64,000 nucleotides of DNA from Calcarisporiella thermophila CBS 279.70 (Eukaryota > Calcarisporiellomycota): positions 1,189,443 through 1,253,442 of the forward strand of contig NW_027192191.1 of NCBI RefSeq assembly GCF_041956535.1. Reading direction: 5' to 3'. Within the stretch, counting starts at the first letter, position 1. The number at the start of each line of letters is the position of its first letter. The notes below the pieces were generated by a model. The model was not told the origin of the DNA and did no database searches. It worked only from the letters and a program-made list of their open reading frames with translations. Shown piece after piece: positions 11,273-20,678 of the stretch. The position numbers were made by a program, and so were the translations under genes.

Positions 11273-12872
11273 ATGGCCAATATAAAAAAGTACATTATTC
11301 CAGGTAATATATCAAGAATTACGTAGGGAATCTTTCAATATAAAAGTATAGAATTAATTACTATAATATCTCATGATTGCATAGCTCACTCGCGCACTAA
11401 TATCTCTGGTGCGCGTCTAGTCGTCAATAGGCATTTTATTGAATCCCAAACGCAAAAACCTGTTGTTGGAATTATGTATGTAGTTGCTCTTCACGGAAAA
11501 ATCTTCTCTCTGATGTTTTACAACTGTCTATAGATTTTCCCACGCAAATGGTTTTTGCAAAGAAATTTGGTGGCCAATTATAAATCGGCTGTTTGATCAT
11601 TTCCAGGGAACAATTGAATGCTGGGCTATGGATTGTAGACACCAAGGAGAGAGTGGTGTGTTGAATCAAAAACTATTAGCTGGAAATGGTAAATACAAAT
11701 GGCTTTAGTATAATAAGTCTATTAATTATATTTGTCCTCTTATAGTATCATGGCTTGATTGTGGTCGAGATATTTTACAACTTATCAGCTTCTTTCAAAT
11801 GAGGAAACGATATCAAAGAATTATCGGCATTGGACACAGGTATATGCCTCTTCATTAAAGTTATCATATTATGACTTATATTTTATACTTTGATTAGTTT
11901 TGGAGGAACTTGCTCATTGATGGCTCAGATCCTTCTCCCGAATAAAACTTTTGATGCTATTTTTTTAATTGACCCGGTGCTGGCGAAATTTGAGAGAAAC
12001 ATTAAGGGCGGCCTTCTTTTTGGTGTGCAGGCATATCGTCGTAGAGATGAATGGGAGAATATGTAAATTATGAATATTGTACTCTTATCTAAGTGAAATT
12101 CCTGACAACGGCTAAACATAGTGAAGAAGCAAAGAAATATCATCGAGGGAAGGAATTTTTTGCGGCGTTCGACCCTGAAGTTTTTGAATTATACATGGTA
12201 AACTGAATTTTTTAACCTTCAATGATTTTATGCTCAATCTATGTATAATATCAGAAATATGGACTTTACGAACTTCCGAACAGTAAGATGGTGGCCCTTA
12301 AAACAACTACTGAGCAAGAGGCTGTAAGTTTTTATATATTTTTCCGATTCATATTTCCCCTCAATAATAGCCTTAACGCCAATAAAGCTAACTTTTATAT
12401 GTGACACGCCCTCTCATTTTACGACATTCAAAAACTTGCGCCGCATACGAGTTCCAACCTTTTGGATTACAGGAGCCAATTCGATCGTATGGTACGCAAA
12501 ATATACATTTTATAGAATGAAGGTGCCAATTGATGCTAATTTAACATTTTATAAATATTCAACAAAGCCCTAAAGCCGAAGTGCCTGCATTAGCTAAATT
12601 ATGTCCAGGAGGAGGAGAATACCATATAGTGAAGAATGCTGGTCATATGGTACGTATTGAATTATCTATTGCATTCCTGTTAAATTCCCCACTAATTTCT
12701 TTCGTTCATAAAGGTTTCCCTAGAGAAACCAAAGGAAGTTTGTAAGTTAGTTTTGCATTCGTCAGTACTTAGAGATACACCTAACATTGTATTTCAATCT
12801 TTTATAGCTGAAGTGATTATTAAATATTTGGAACAGTACAAACTAGCTGTAGCCTCGGTGTCCAAGCTCTGA
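11273..12872 (+). CDS. Peroxisomal alpha/beta hydrolase (Lpx1-like), PTS1 SKL
   Basis: Alpha/beta-fold hydrolase related to yeast peroxisomal lipase Lpx1 and to ascomycete proteins of the same family. Exon 1 (11273-11303) encodes MANIKKYIIP and splices to AHSRTNISGARLVVNRH. Exon 3 opens with the oxyanion region FSHANGFCKEIWWP. The nucleophile elbow is GIGHSFGG (Ser), and the probable base is His in KNAGHMVSLEKP. Other family matches are DCRHQGESGVLN, SWLDCGRDILQLI and IFLIDPVL. The protein ends exactly in S-K-L-stop (TCC AAG CTC TGA, 12861-12872), a canonical peroxisomal targeting signal type 1. About ten small exons. Substrate is not predictable; lipase or thioesterase activity is an inference from the family. 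Confidence 0.88.
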
Positions 12873-13147
12873 TACACTTTGCTCAGTATTCTTATGATTA
12901 TTTTACAAATTGAAATTTGCACTTGAATAAACAAGTAGCTTTGTTAAAAAAAAGTACTAAAGTTGATATTAAGCATGGATTTCGGAAAAATCTTAATATA
13001 AGGATTAGCAAGAAAAAAAAGGTAACTTTGCTCACCAATGTATTAATCGGAGATTTATATATAAAAGAAAAATAGCGCTGTACAATAGAAAATATAAACA
13101 CAATACCAAAAAAAAAATGCTCCCATATTTCCTAAAATCCTTGACCA

Positions 13148-13886
13148 TTAATCTGTACTTTTTAGGGCATTCTCTCTACTTTTTTCTGCTTCCTCTTTAT
13201 AGTGTTTCTTAATGGCTAAATCGACCCTATTCTTAATCCGCTCATTTAACGCAGGACGGTAGCCAAGAGAAAATAGGACCTCAAGCCAGATAAAAAGAGG
13301 TGCAAGGAAGATAACTAACCAAAATAATAAGCATTAGTTCGCACATGTTTTGAGGAATAAAAGCCTGCATTTATCATGTTATACATTGTTGAAGGTTATC
13401 TTTCAAGATAAACTCTCTCCTTCCAGCTAGCCAGTATCCGAATAGCTGCAAGACCAATCCGCTTATTTGAGCGGATAATGCAATTGTGCGATAATTTGGT
13501 TCAATGAATCTAAAATTCGTTGCATTGTACGCCAGATACAGAATGACTGGGGCAAATAGAAGCTTAAAGCAATAATGACGATTTAAATACGAGGCTGGAA
13601 ATTACTCAAGTATATGCCAACTTACACTAGCTACTGGTTCTAGTAAAAGATAATAAGCGATATAAATGAATGCTGCTACAAAGGCGAGGTTTGGTGAGAG
13701 GGGCCATAGCCATTCCGCTGTCTTTGGTGATATAGTCAATCCAAATTCTGACGCGATGACTAGTACACCCCAGAGGACAAGAGGGACGCATACTAGTTGT
13801 AGTGCCAAATTTACGCGACTTTTGCGCTGTAGTTTATAAAAGGTCAGCTGTTGCTCGAGGTTTAGTAGCGATCCAGCGGCGGGCAT
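13148..13886 (-). CDS. DUF962 / Mpo1-like membrane protein lacking the family histidines
   Basis: Belongs to the DUF962 (YGL010w/Mpo1) family. Yeast Mpo1 is an ER Fe2+-dependent dioxygenase of 2-hydroxy fatty acid alpha-oxidation. Evidence: N-terminal LLNLEQQLTFYKLQRKSRVN followed by LQLVCVPLVLWG; several hydrophobic segments; YYLLLEPVAS joined by a 63-nt intron to LLFAPVILYLA; and the family end APLFIWLEVLFSLGYRPAL, then a charged tail. In the family the first motif is normally Y-H-x-N-x-x-N...I-H and the later one G-H-G-x-F-E; here they read YKLQRKSRVN...LQ and FGYWLAGRR, so all these histidines are missing. The fold looks intact and the frame is open, so this seems a diverged paralogue, perhaps not a dioxygenase. 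Confidence 0.88.
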
Positions 13887-13969
13887 TTGGAATATTCTTC
13901 AAGATCAATAGCACAAGAGTATCTTGTTTTCATTGTAGAAATAGAGTCACATGGAAAAGTAGGTCTAGG

Positions 13970-14004
13970 TTAGGGTTGAAATAAGACGGTCCCAAGTGAC
14001 GTAA
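13970..14004. promoter_or_regulatory. TTAGGGTT and TGACGTAA motifs in divergent promoter
   Basis: The 197-bp interval between the divergent Mpo1-like and RRM genes holds TTAGGGTT (13970-13977), a Tbf1-type site, and TGACGTAA (13997-14004), a CRE/ATF-type bZIP site, 80 bp before the RRM gene start. Motif matches only; factor binding is inferred. Confidence 0.25.
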
Positions 14005-14083
14005 GAATAACAATTCGATAAACAAATCCGAATTCTCTTCAATATATGTATTTTCACTAAAATATTAATCTATTGTTAGTAAA

Positions 14084-15160
14084 ATGGCAAAATCATCCGA
14101 GCAAGTGATCAAATCTACATTGTGGATGGGCGAGCTGGCTCCCTATATGTCAGAAGATTTCATCAGACAACTTTGGTACAGTTTAGGCGAAAACGTGAAT
14201 GTGAAAGTGATTCGCGACAAAAACCGAGGGTAACTTTGAGTAGCGTATGCAGACAATGGAGTTCATTAATTCACATTCCTCAAAACATAATCTAGTCAGA
14301 TACCAACTTACTGCTTTGTTGAGTTTGAAACCCCCGCTGCTGCACAGAACGCTCTTAATTCCTTCAACGAGACATTAATACCAAACACGGATCGCACCTT
14401 TAAACTGAATTGGGCTAATGGCTCGGAGAAAAAGCAAGTATTACCATCCAAAAGCTGGTTGGTATTTCTATTTATGTTTTAATTATTTTTCTGTCTACAG
14501 AGAGAATGCTCAAGAATACTCGGCATTTGTTGGTGATTTAGGGCAAGATGTTACAGAGCAGATGCTACTGGTGAATATTTCGAACCTATCCCAAACTTTT
14601 CCTATCTCTTTGATTGAATATTCTCTCAATGTATCACTAGGCTACATTCCGCAATAGTTACCCTTCTTGTATGTCTGCCAAAGGTATGATTTGAAATGGT
14701 ATGTCTAATGTCCTATTTGTTTTTTACCGATCTAATCTTTGTAGTAATGATTGACTCGATAACTGGAAAGTCTCGCGGATATGGTTTTGTAACATTTGCT
14801 AATATTGAAGAGCGAAACCGTTCCCTCACAGAGATGAATGGAATGCAGCTCGGGTCGAAACCAATTCGCATCGGATTGGCACAGCATAAAACCAATAATA
14901 ATAACCTTGGATACGGGCATCAACGAATTGCAAATACCACCGTATATGTTGGTGGTCTTGTTGGTCAGGTCACTGAAACTGATCTCCATGAATTCTTTTG
15001 TCATTTCGGTGAGATCACCAATATCAAGATTCCGCCTGGAAAAGGATGCGGATTTGTTCAGTTTCGACATCGTCAGAGCGCAGAGGCGGCTATCATACAA
15101 GCTAATGGCTCAATGATTGGCAATTCTCATCACATCCGCCTGTCTTGGGGCCGCGCGTAG
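14084..15160 (+). CDS. Three-RRM RNA-binding protein, Nam8/TIA-1 type
   Basis: Three RNA recognition motifs in the order typical of Nam8/Csx1/TIA-1 proteins, which bind U-rich RNA in 5' splice-site selection or mRNA stability. RRM1: TLWMGELAPYMSEDFIRQLW and TYCFVEFETPAAAQNAL. RRM2: AFVGDLGQDVTEQML and GKSRGYGFVTFANIEER, with a small exon (YPSCMSAKV) between them. RRM3: TVYVGGLVGQVTETDLHEFF and KGCGFVQFRHRQSAEAAI, ending HHIRLSWGRA. Unlike many relatives there is no long Gln- or Asn-rich tail; the protein stops right after RRM3. Start is the first ATG, in frame with RRM1. Whether it is the U1 snRNP-associated orthologue or a cytoplasmic regulator cannot be told. Confidence 0.9.
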
Positions 15161-15381
15161 ATTTTAGTTATATATATTTTTGAGAGTATCACTTCGCTAG
15201 TGTATACCACTCTATCTTTTATATATATTTAATTTTTTTTTTCCAAGATTTTTCTCGAGCAATAAAAATGTCCTTAGAAATTTCGTTATACATTTGTGGC
15301 GTAGCCATTGCCACGTTCTTCTACTTGAAATAGGCTCGTAACCATTTTGAACTCATCCGTAACCTCGACGATATATTAATT

Positions 15382-16296
15382 ATGGTGGTAAACATCTAAT
15401 ACATTCTTTACAGCAAGGGGATTTGAACGTGAAATTCTTATGCTAGATGAGTTGCATTTATATGGATTCACACGTTCAAATCATCTCTTGAGTAATAGGA
15501 GAGGTTTTCACCTTTATACATATACATCTAGCTAGTATTAATCATTGGCGATCTTCACATCCCCCACAGAGCACATGATCTTCCTTTAAAATTTAAGAAG
15601 CTCTTGGTGTGTTTCTTTTTCTTTTTCTCACAAGAATTTTCTTATTTATGAGATAATACATTAGGTCCCGGGAAAGATTCAACAGATTATCAGCACTGGA
15701 AATATATGTGATAAGAGTTCATACGATTATCTGCGTACCATCGCCAGTGATATTCACGTGGTAAAAGGCGATTTTGATGAGGTATAATATTTCGCTTGAT
15801 GCTGCTGTATTGTAATTTTCGGTCTCCTTGTCACTTAACACGAATTCTCAGAATCCTAGCTGGCCCCTTTCCAAAATCATCAATCATGACCATATCAGGA
15901 TTGGAGTTTTGCACGGTCACCAAATAATCCCATGGGGAGATACAGAGTCGCTGTCTATTGCTGCCCGTCAAATGGATGTGGATATCTTGCTCAGTGGGCA
16001 CACGCATCGATTTGAGGCTTTTGAGTATGAGGGTAAATTCTTTATTAATCCTGGTAGTGCCACTGGGGCCTATAGTGCACTAGGGGGGTGAGTATTTACA
16101 GTGACGAAGGCCCAGTTCATTTCTAATGACCTCTTGGCGTTCTCTGTCCTCTATTAGAGAAACGACCCCGTCATTTGTTCTCCTAGATATTCAAGGTTCT
16201 GTTGTTGTTACGTATGTATACCAGCTGATCGACGGTGAAGTGAAGGTTGAAAAAATAGAGTATAAAAAGCAGTTCGAGGGTGGAAAGATACTGTAA
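15382..16296 (+). CDS. VPS29: Retromer subunit Vps29
   Basis: Core subunit of the retromer cargo-selective complex with Vps26 and Vps35, sorting receptors from endosome to Golgi. The first coding exon is only ATG GTG (15382-15387); a 144-nt intron then joins it to [25 protein letters not shown]. The phosphoesterase-fold residues are present: [39 protein letters not shown] and LSGHTHRFE. The C-terminus [19 protein letters not shown]...VEKIEYKK is as in animal Vps29. Length is close to the usual 180-190 residues, so there is no yeast-like insertion. Assignment is certain; the micro first exon is my reading from frame and splice sites. Confidence 0.95.
15420..15482. repeat. Inverted repeat inside first Vps29 intron
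   Basis: GATTTGAACGTG at 15420-15431 and its exact reverse complement CACGTTCAAATC at 15471-15482, separated by 39 nt, could fold into a 12-bp hairpin in the intron RNA. The right arm ends about 50 nt before the splice acceptor. No known RNA class is recognised. Confidence 0.6.
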
Positions 16297-16567
16297 TGTA
16301 TGATCCTCTGATCGAGCTCCACGATTATACAATATATTCACATTTATTGTCCATCCCGAAAATGGTGCTCATCACAGCCGCGGTGTTTTGTTAATCAAAT
16401 CTTTCTATTCGTCTTATGCTAAGATTTTTCTTTTATTCTTTTATTGTTTGTTGCCCCTACTTGTATTTTGCAACCATTTTTGTTTTTACGAATGGGAAAC
16501 CATATATCGCTCTACCACGTATAAGCACAATTTGAAATATCATTTCCAAATTCAGATATAGGACGCG

Positions 16568-16573
16568 ACGCGT
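16568..16573. promoter_or_regulatory. ACGCGT box upstream of ASK1
   Basis: GACGCGACGCGT ends 48 bp before the ASK1 start codon and contains one ACGCGT core plus an overlapping ACGCGA. An MBF-type site would fit a mitotic gene, but single copies are expected by chance. Confidence 0.25.
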
Positions 16574-16620
16574 AAATTTTTGTTTAACTTTTTCATCTGC
16601 TGTCCCATTCAAACAAGAAT

Positions 16621-17691
16621 ATGGAAATTGCTGAAGAGATTGAGAAGCTTGAGCAGAATATAACGCTTGCTCTGCAAGAAATCGATCATAATTTTGCACG
16701 ATGTCATCACGTCCTAGCCACTCGCGTATTACCACAAGCTGAGCGGTATTCAAAGGCGTCTAAAGACGTGTGGGAAGGATGCAAGGTGTGTACTTTTTTT
16801 TCTTTAATATCGAGAAGTGGAAAATAAAATGGGGATAATAATGAAAGCAGAGTTGAGTTTAGAGGGCGATTGATTTAGCTTTTGAATTTGATTTCTCTAT
16901 AGATGTGGATGAGTTTTTTTGAATCGTTTGATTCCACAATTGCCGCCCCACAAACATCTATATTTGAAACAGATGATACATCGATGAGTGGACATAATGA
17001 AGAAAGCTCCCTGAGGACGGAAGACTCGTTTCTGCGCACATTACTTGCGGAAGACGACAAAGGCAAACCAAATGGCGAGGGTGGAAATGGGGCCGATGAT
17101 GAAGAGGAATCTAGGGATAAAGAAGCGACCGAGTTGGATAAGATCCTTCAGCCTCCCTGGGATAGACTCAAACGGGAGCTCGACATGAATCCAGAGGGGC
17201 TGGGCCAAACTCTGCCGGGTGGAGCATCCCCGCTAGAAAGCCAACCTCAAATCTCAACGCCAGCTTCTACGGCCAAACGAAAGCATCGGCAACCAGCCTC
17301 AGCGAAACTATTGTCGCGCCTCTTAACCCGCCAACAGAAGGAGACCCACCACGTCAAAGGCCCCGAGCACGGCTCGCCTTCCCTAGCGCAGCAGAGCGAG
17401 GGCCAACTCTCCTTTGCGCCAATGCCAGGAACACCCTGGCGCGGCGGATCAGACTCGGACTCGGATTGGGAGTCGTCGTTCGACAACTCCCCACCGGTCA
17501 CGATGCAGTTTGCGATCGCGCCCTCCAAGCTCCTGCGGACTCCCGCCAAGGAGGCCGCCCGCAACATCGTCGACGACCTATTGGACGACATCGACAGCCC
17601 GTCGTCCTCCACGCCGCACGAATTACGTGAGCTGGCAGGCGAGAGCGCCGGGATTAATCGAACCGTATCTCAGTCCGATGAAGAACTGTAA
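16621..17691 (+). CDS. ASK1: DASH complex subunit Ask1
   Basis: Subunit of the fungal DASH/Dam1 ring that couples kinetochores to spindle microtubules. Exon 1 encodes the conserved domain: EEIEKLEQNITLALQEIDHN, FARCHHVLATRVLPQAERYS and KDVWEGCK; after one intron (about 16785-16902) it continues MWMSFFESFDS. The following region is acidic and disordered with several S/T-P sites that could be Cdk1 targets (for example GTPW, RTPAKE, NSPPV). The C-terminal signature SPPVTMQFAIAPSKLLRTPA, typical of Ask1, is present and ends EAARNIVDDLLDD. From about 17,150 the coding sequence is much richer in GC than the rest of the window. The next gene starts 256 bp downstream on the same strand. Confidence 0.9.
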
Positions 17692-17947
17692 ATAGCGATA
17701 ATATGCACCGCAGTGATAGTAATAAAGTTATCTTATATCGATGGAATGCTGGCATGAATCAGCCGCTGAGATTCCGAACTCAGGCTGGTCACGCGTGAGG
17801 CGATTGGAAATTTCAGTCTCAATTCGTGGGTCTGCTCTATATTTCTTTTTTTTTCCCACCCCTCCGCTATTTTGTTTCCTTGTTCCCCCCCCTCTCCTAC
17901 CATTTTGGTTTTTTATTTATCCTCTTGTAATCCCCCTGTTTCTACCC

Positions 17948-20335
17948 ATGGCGCCTCCCATGGTTGAGAGTTCGGCTTCGGCCATTATGCATCATGGCCA
18001 GCTGGAGCTGCCCGCCCTCCCTGTGCCCCCGCTGGATCAAACCCTGGATCGCTATCTCTCCTCGGTGCGCCCGCTCCTCTCTGATGAGGAGTATGCCGCT
18101 ACTCAAAAGGCGGTGGAAGAATTCCGCACCGGAGACGGCCCGCGCCTTCAGCAGCTCCTCGAGGAGCGCCGGCTTGCCAAGAGCGAAACAAGCTGGCTGG
18201 AGGAATTCTGGAACCACTACGCCTACCACTCCTCTAGGGTGTCCACCACATTTTATCACAATTACTTTTTCGGATTCAGGAATGACGGTCGGCATCCCCC
18301 GCAATGTGCCAGAGCTGCCCTACTCATCGCTTACGCAATAAAATTCCGCAAATTGATCCAACTGTAAGCAGGTTTATTAACAAAATCAAGCACAATTCTT
18401 GTTGACATTAATCATTGCACTTATAGCCGTCAGCTCAAGCCAGATATGCTGCGCAAAAAGGCCTTCTGCATGTATATGTACGACTGGATGTTCAATGCCT
18501 GCCGGATCCCTGATCATCCCTATGATCAAACCAAAAGCTACGATAATGATTTGAATAATCACATCGCAGTCGCACGGAAAGGCCATTTCTTCATTCTTGA
18601 AACCGTGCATCCAGTGGAGGAACGTATCCTCACTAATGATGAGATCATGAGGTATTGCATATGCTTTCCCTATTGTCTATCACTAGGCTGCTTACTGAAG
18701 ATTTTCCAATAGCCAGCTTGAGAAAATCAAAGAGATAGCAGATAATCTCCCAGAAGAGCCTGGCATCGGCTATTTCACCACGGATAACCGTGACGAGTGG
18801 GCCAAGAGCTTCAAATTATTAATGAAGGCGAATCCAGAAAACGCCGCCTCATTTGAAAAATTAGCTAGCGCCCTCTTCCTAGTGTGTCTTGATGAGAAAT
18901 CGCCCGAAACTCGTGAAGACGTAAATTTAGCAATAGATAGTAGAATCTTCTTATAGCCTTTCTAACCGATCTTTTGTTTCCCTTTTCTAGTTTAGCCGTG
19001 AGCTTTGGCATGGCGATGGAAAGAACCGATGGTTCGACAAGTGTTTCCAAATTATCGTCTTTGAGAACGGAAAGGCCGGATACAATGGAGAGGTACTTTT
19101 AAGTTTCAATTAAAAAAAAAATAGGCGGTATTTTTTTTTTTACACTATCTATTTATTACAGCACTCGATGATGGATGGTACAACAACCAGTCGTCTTAGT
19201 CACTTTGTTGTTGAAAGGTATATTAGCTCATTTCATACTCAGCCAGTAATGTCCGATTTAATACTCCTACCCACTACAATAGTGCCGAGAATGATATCTT
19301 GCCCACGCTTGTGAATATTTCGAATCTTCCCACACCGCAGAAACTTAATTTCAGTCTAACCACGGAGCTGGAGGCCCGGCTTGAACAATCCCGATCCCAA
19401 TTTTACAAGGAAGTGTCTGCCCATGAGCTTTCTGTGCTTGTATTCGATCGATATGGGAAAGATGCTATCAAGAAGCTCAAAGCATCACCCGATGCATTTG
19501 TTCAAATGGCTATCCAATTTGCATATTACCGAATGATGGGTCGAGTCAATGCCACCTATGAGAGTGCCGCAACCCGACGTTATCGACATGGCCGCACCGA
19601 AACCATCCGATCCGTGACTAATGAAAGCAAGCGCTGGTTAGAAGCCATGGTCGACCCAAATACCTCGGTATAGACGAGACTTTTTGAAGGTCAAAATATT
19701 TTGCTTACTGAATGGGCTGTAATTTTGATATTTTTAGGACGAAGAAAGGACCACTTTGCTTCGAAAAGCCATCGATAAGCATGTTGAGTACACGAATTGG
19801 GCTGTCTCTGGCAATGGTGTTGATCGTCATTTGCTTGGTATACATCGATTTTCTGTGACAATTACATATTTCAATTCTCATGTCCATGTTTTTCTTTTTC
19901 AAAGGTCTCAAGCTATTGGCCGAAAAAGAAAACAGCAAACTTCCATCGATCTTTACGGACCCTAGTTATAGTCTCTCCAGCCATTGGAACTTATCCACCT
20001 CCCAAATTACTGACGATGCGTTTGAGGAATATGGCTGGGGCGAAGTGGTACCCGATGGGTTTGGCGTGGCTTACATGGTAAAGGATGATGTACTCCAGTT
20101 CAACGTGGTTTCAAAGGGCCTTGGCTCTCCGCGCTTGTGCGCAGAGCTGGAAAAAGCGCTGGTTGATATTCGCGCCCTTCTCTCGAAACCTGTGGCCAAA
20201 AAGGACGAAGCTGCTGCAACTATCAACTCTAATAGTGTCAATGGACAAGCGAAGGATGTGGGCTCAGATGATGATAAGAATGTGCAAAAGAAAGATAAGA
20301 GATGGCGAAAGTTCCCAGGACTTTGTATCAACTGA
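17948..20335 (+). CDS. Carnitine O-acetyltransferase, Yat1/Yat2/FacC type
   Basis: Transfers acetyl groups between CoA and carnitine for acetyl shuttling from peroxisome or cytosol to mitochondria. Motifs in order: LPALPVPPLDQTLDRYL (family start), SWLEEFWNHYAYHSSR, DWMFNACRIPDHPYD, GIGYFTTDNRDEWAKSF, WFDKCFQIIVFENGKAGYNG then EHSMMDG with the catalytic His, TYESAATRRYRHGRTETIRS, LSTSQI (the STS motif) and VVPDGFGVAYMV. The EHSMMDG form and absence of a clear presequence favour the cytosolic Yat/FacC group over peroxisomal-mitochondrial Cat2. A charged tail rich in Lys and Asp follows, ending GLCIN with no PTS1. The start at 17948 was chosen because the in-frame sequence upstream is a hydrophobic run unlike the family; the ATG at 17960 is an alternative. 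Confidence 0.92.
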
Positions 20336-20678
20336 TTATTTTTTTTTTCGTGTTGAACATCATAGATTTTATCTTATATTATACTGTTTCATTCAGATAC
20401 AAGCTTCTTTTACTTTTCTTTTGAAATCACGGATATTTTATATTCTCTTTGTTCATGAGATGCTTTGATGTATAAATCTACTTTCTCTATTTTTGAAGGG
20501 ATAAGGTTTGAAGATAATAGAACATCATAAACATTTATTGTATACTCTGCTGTTTTGTTTTTCTGATAGGTGATACTTCATTCCCAATCAAAATTTAAGC
20601 TCAAAAACTGTTATTTTGTGGTTGAAATTTTGGTATTTCCGCTAGTCCTCAATAGAGGTGAAAGCATCAAATTGAAGG

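Noticed and set aside
15415-15490. tRNA-like GTTCAAATC words in the VPS29 intron
   Set aside because: The TTCAAAT core looks like a T-loop, but the flanking stems do not pair and there is no acceptor, D or anticodon arm; it is a simple inverted repeat.
17414-17695. Overlapping Arg-rich frame in the GC-rich end of ASK1
   Set aside because: High GC lengthens all frames; the ASK1 frame carries the conserved C-terminal motif, the other has none.
17741-17947. Upstream extension of the carnitine acetyltransferase as a targeting sequence
   Set aside because: The in-frame stretch is a Phe/Pro-rich run from pyrimidine-rich DNA, not a normal presequence; the start at 17948 fits the Yat/FacC family.
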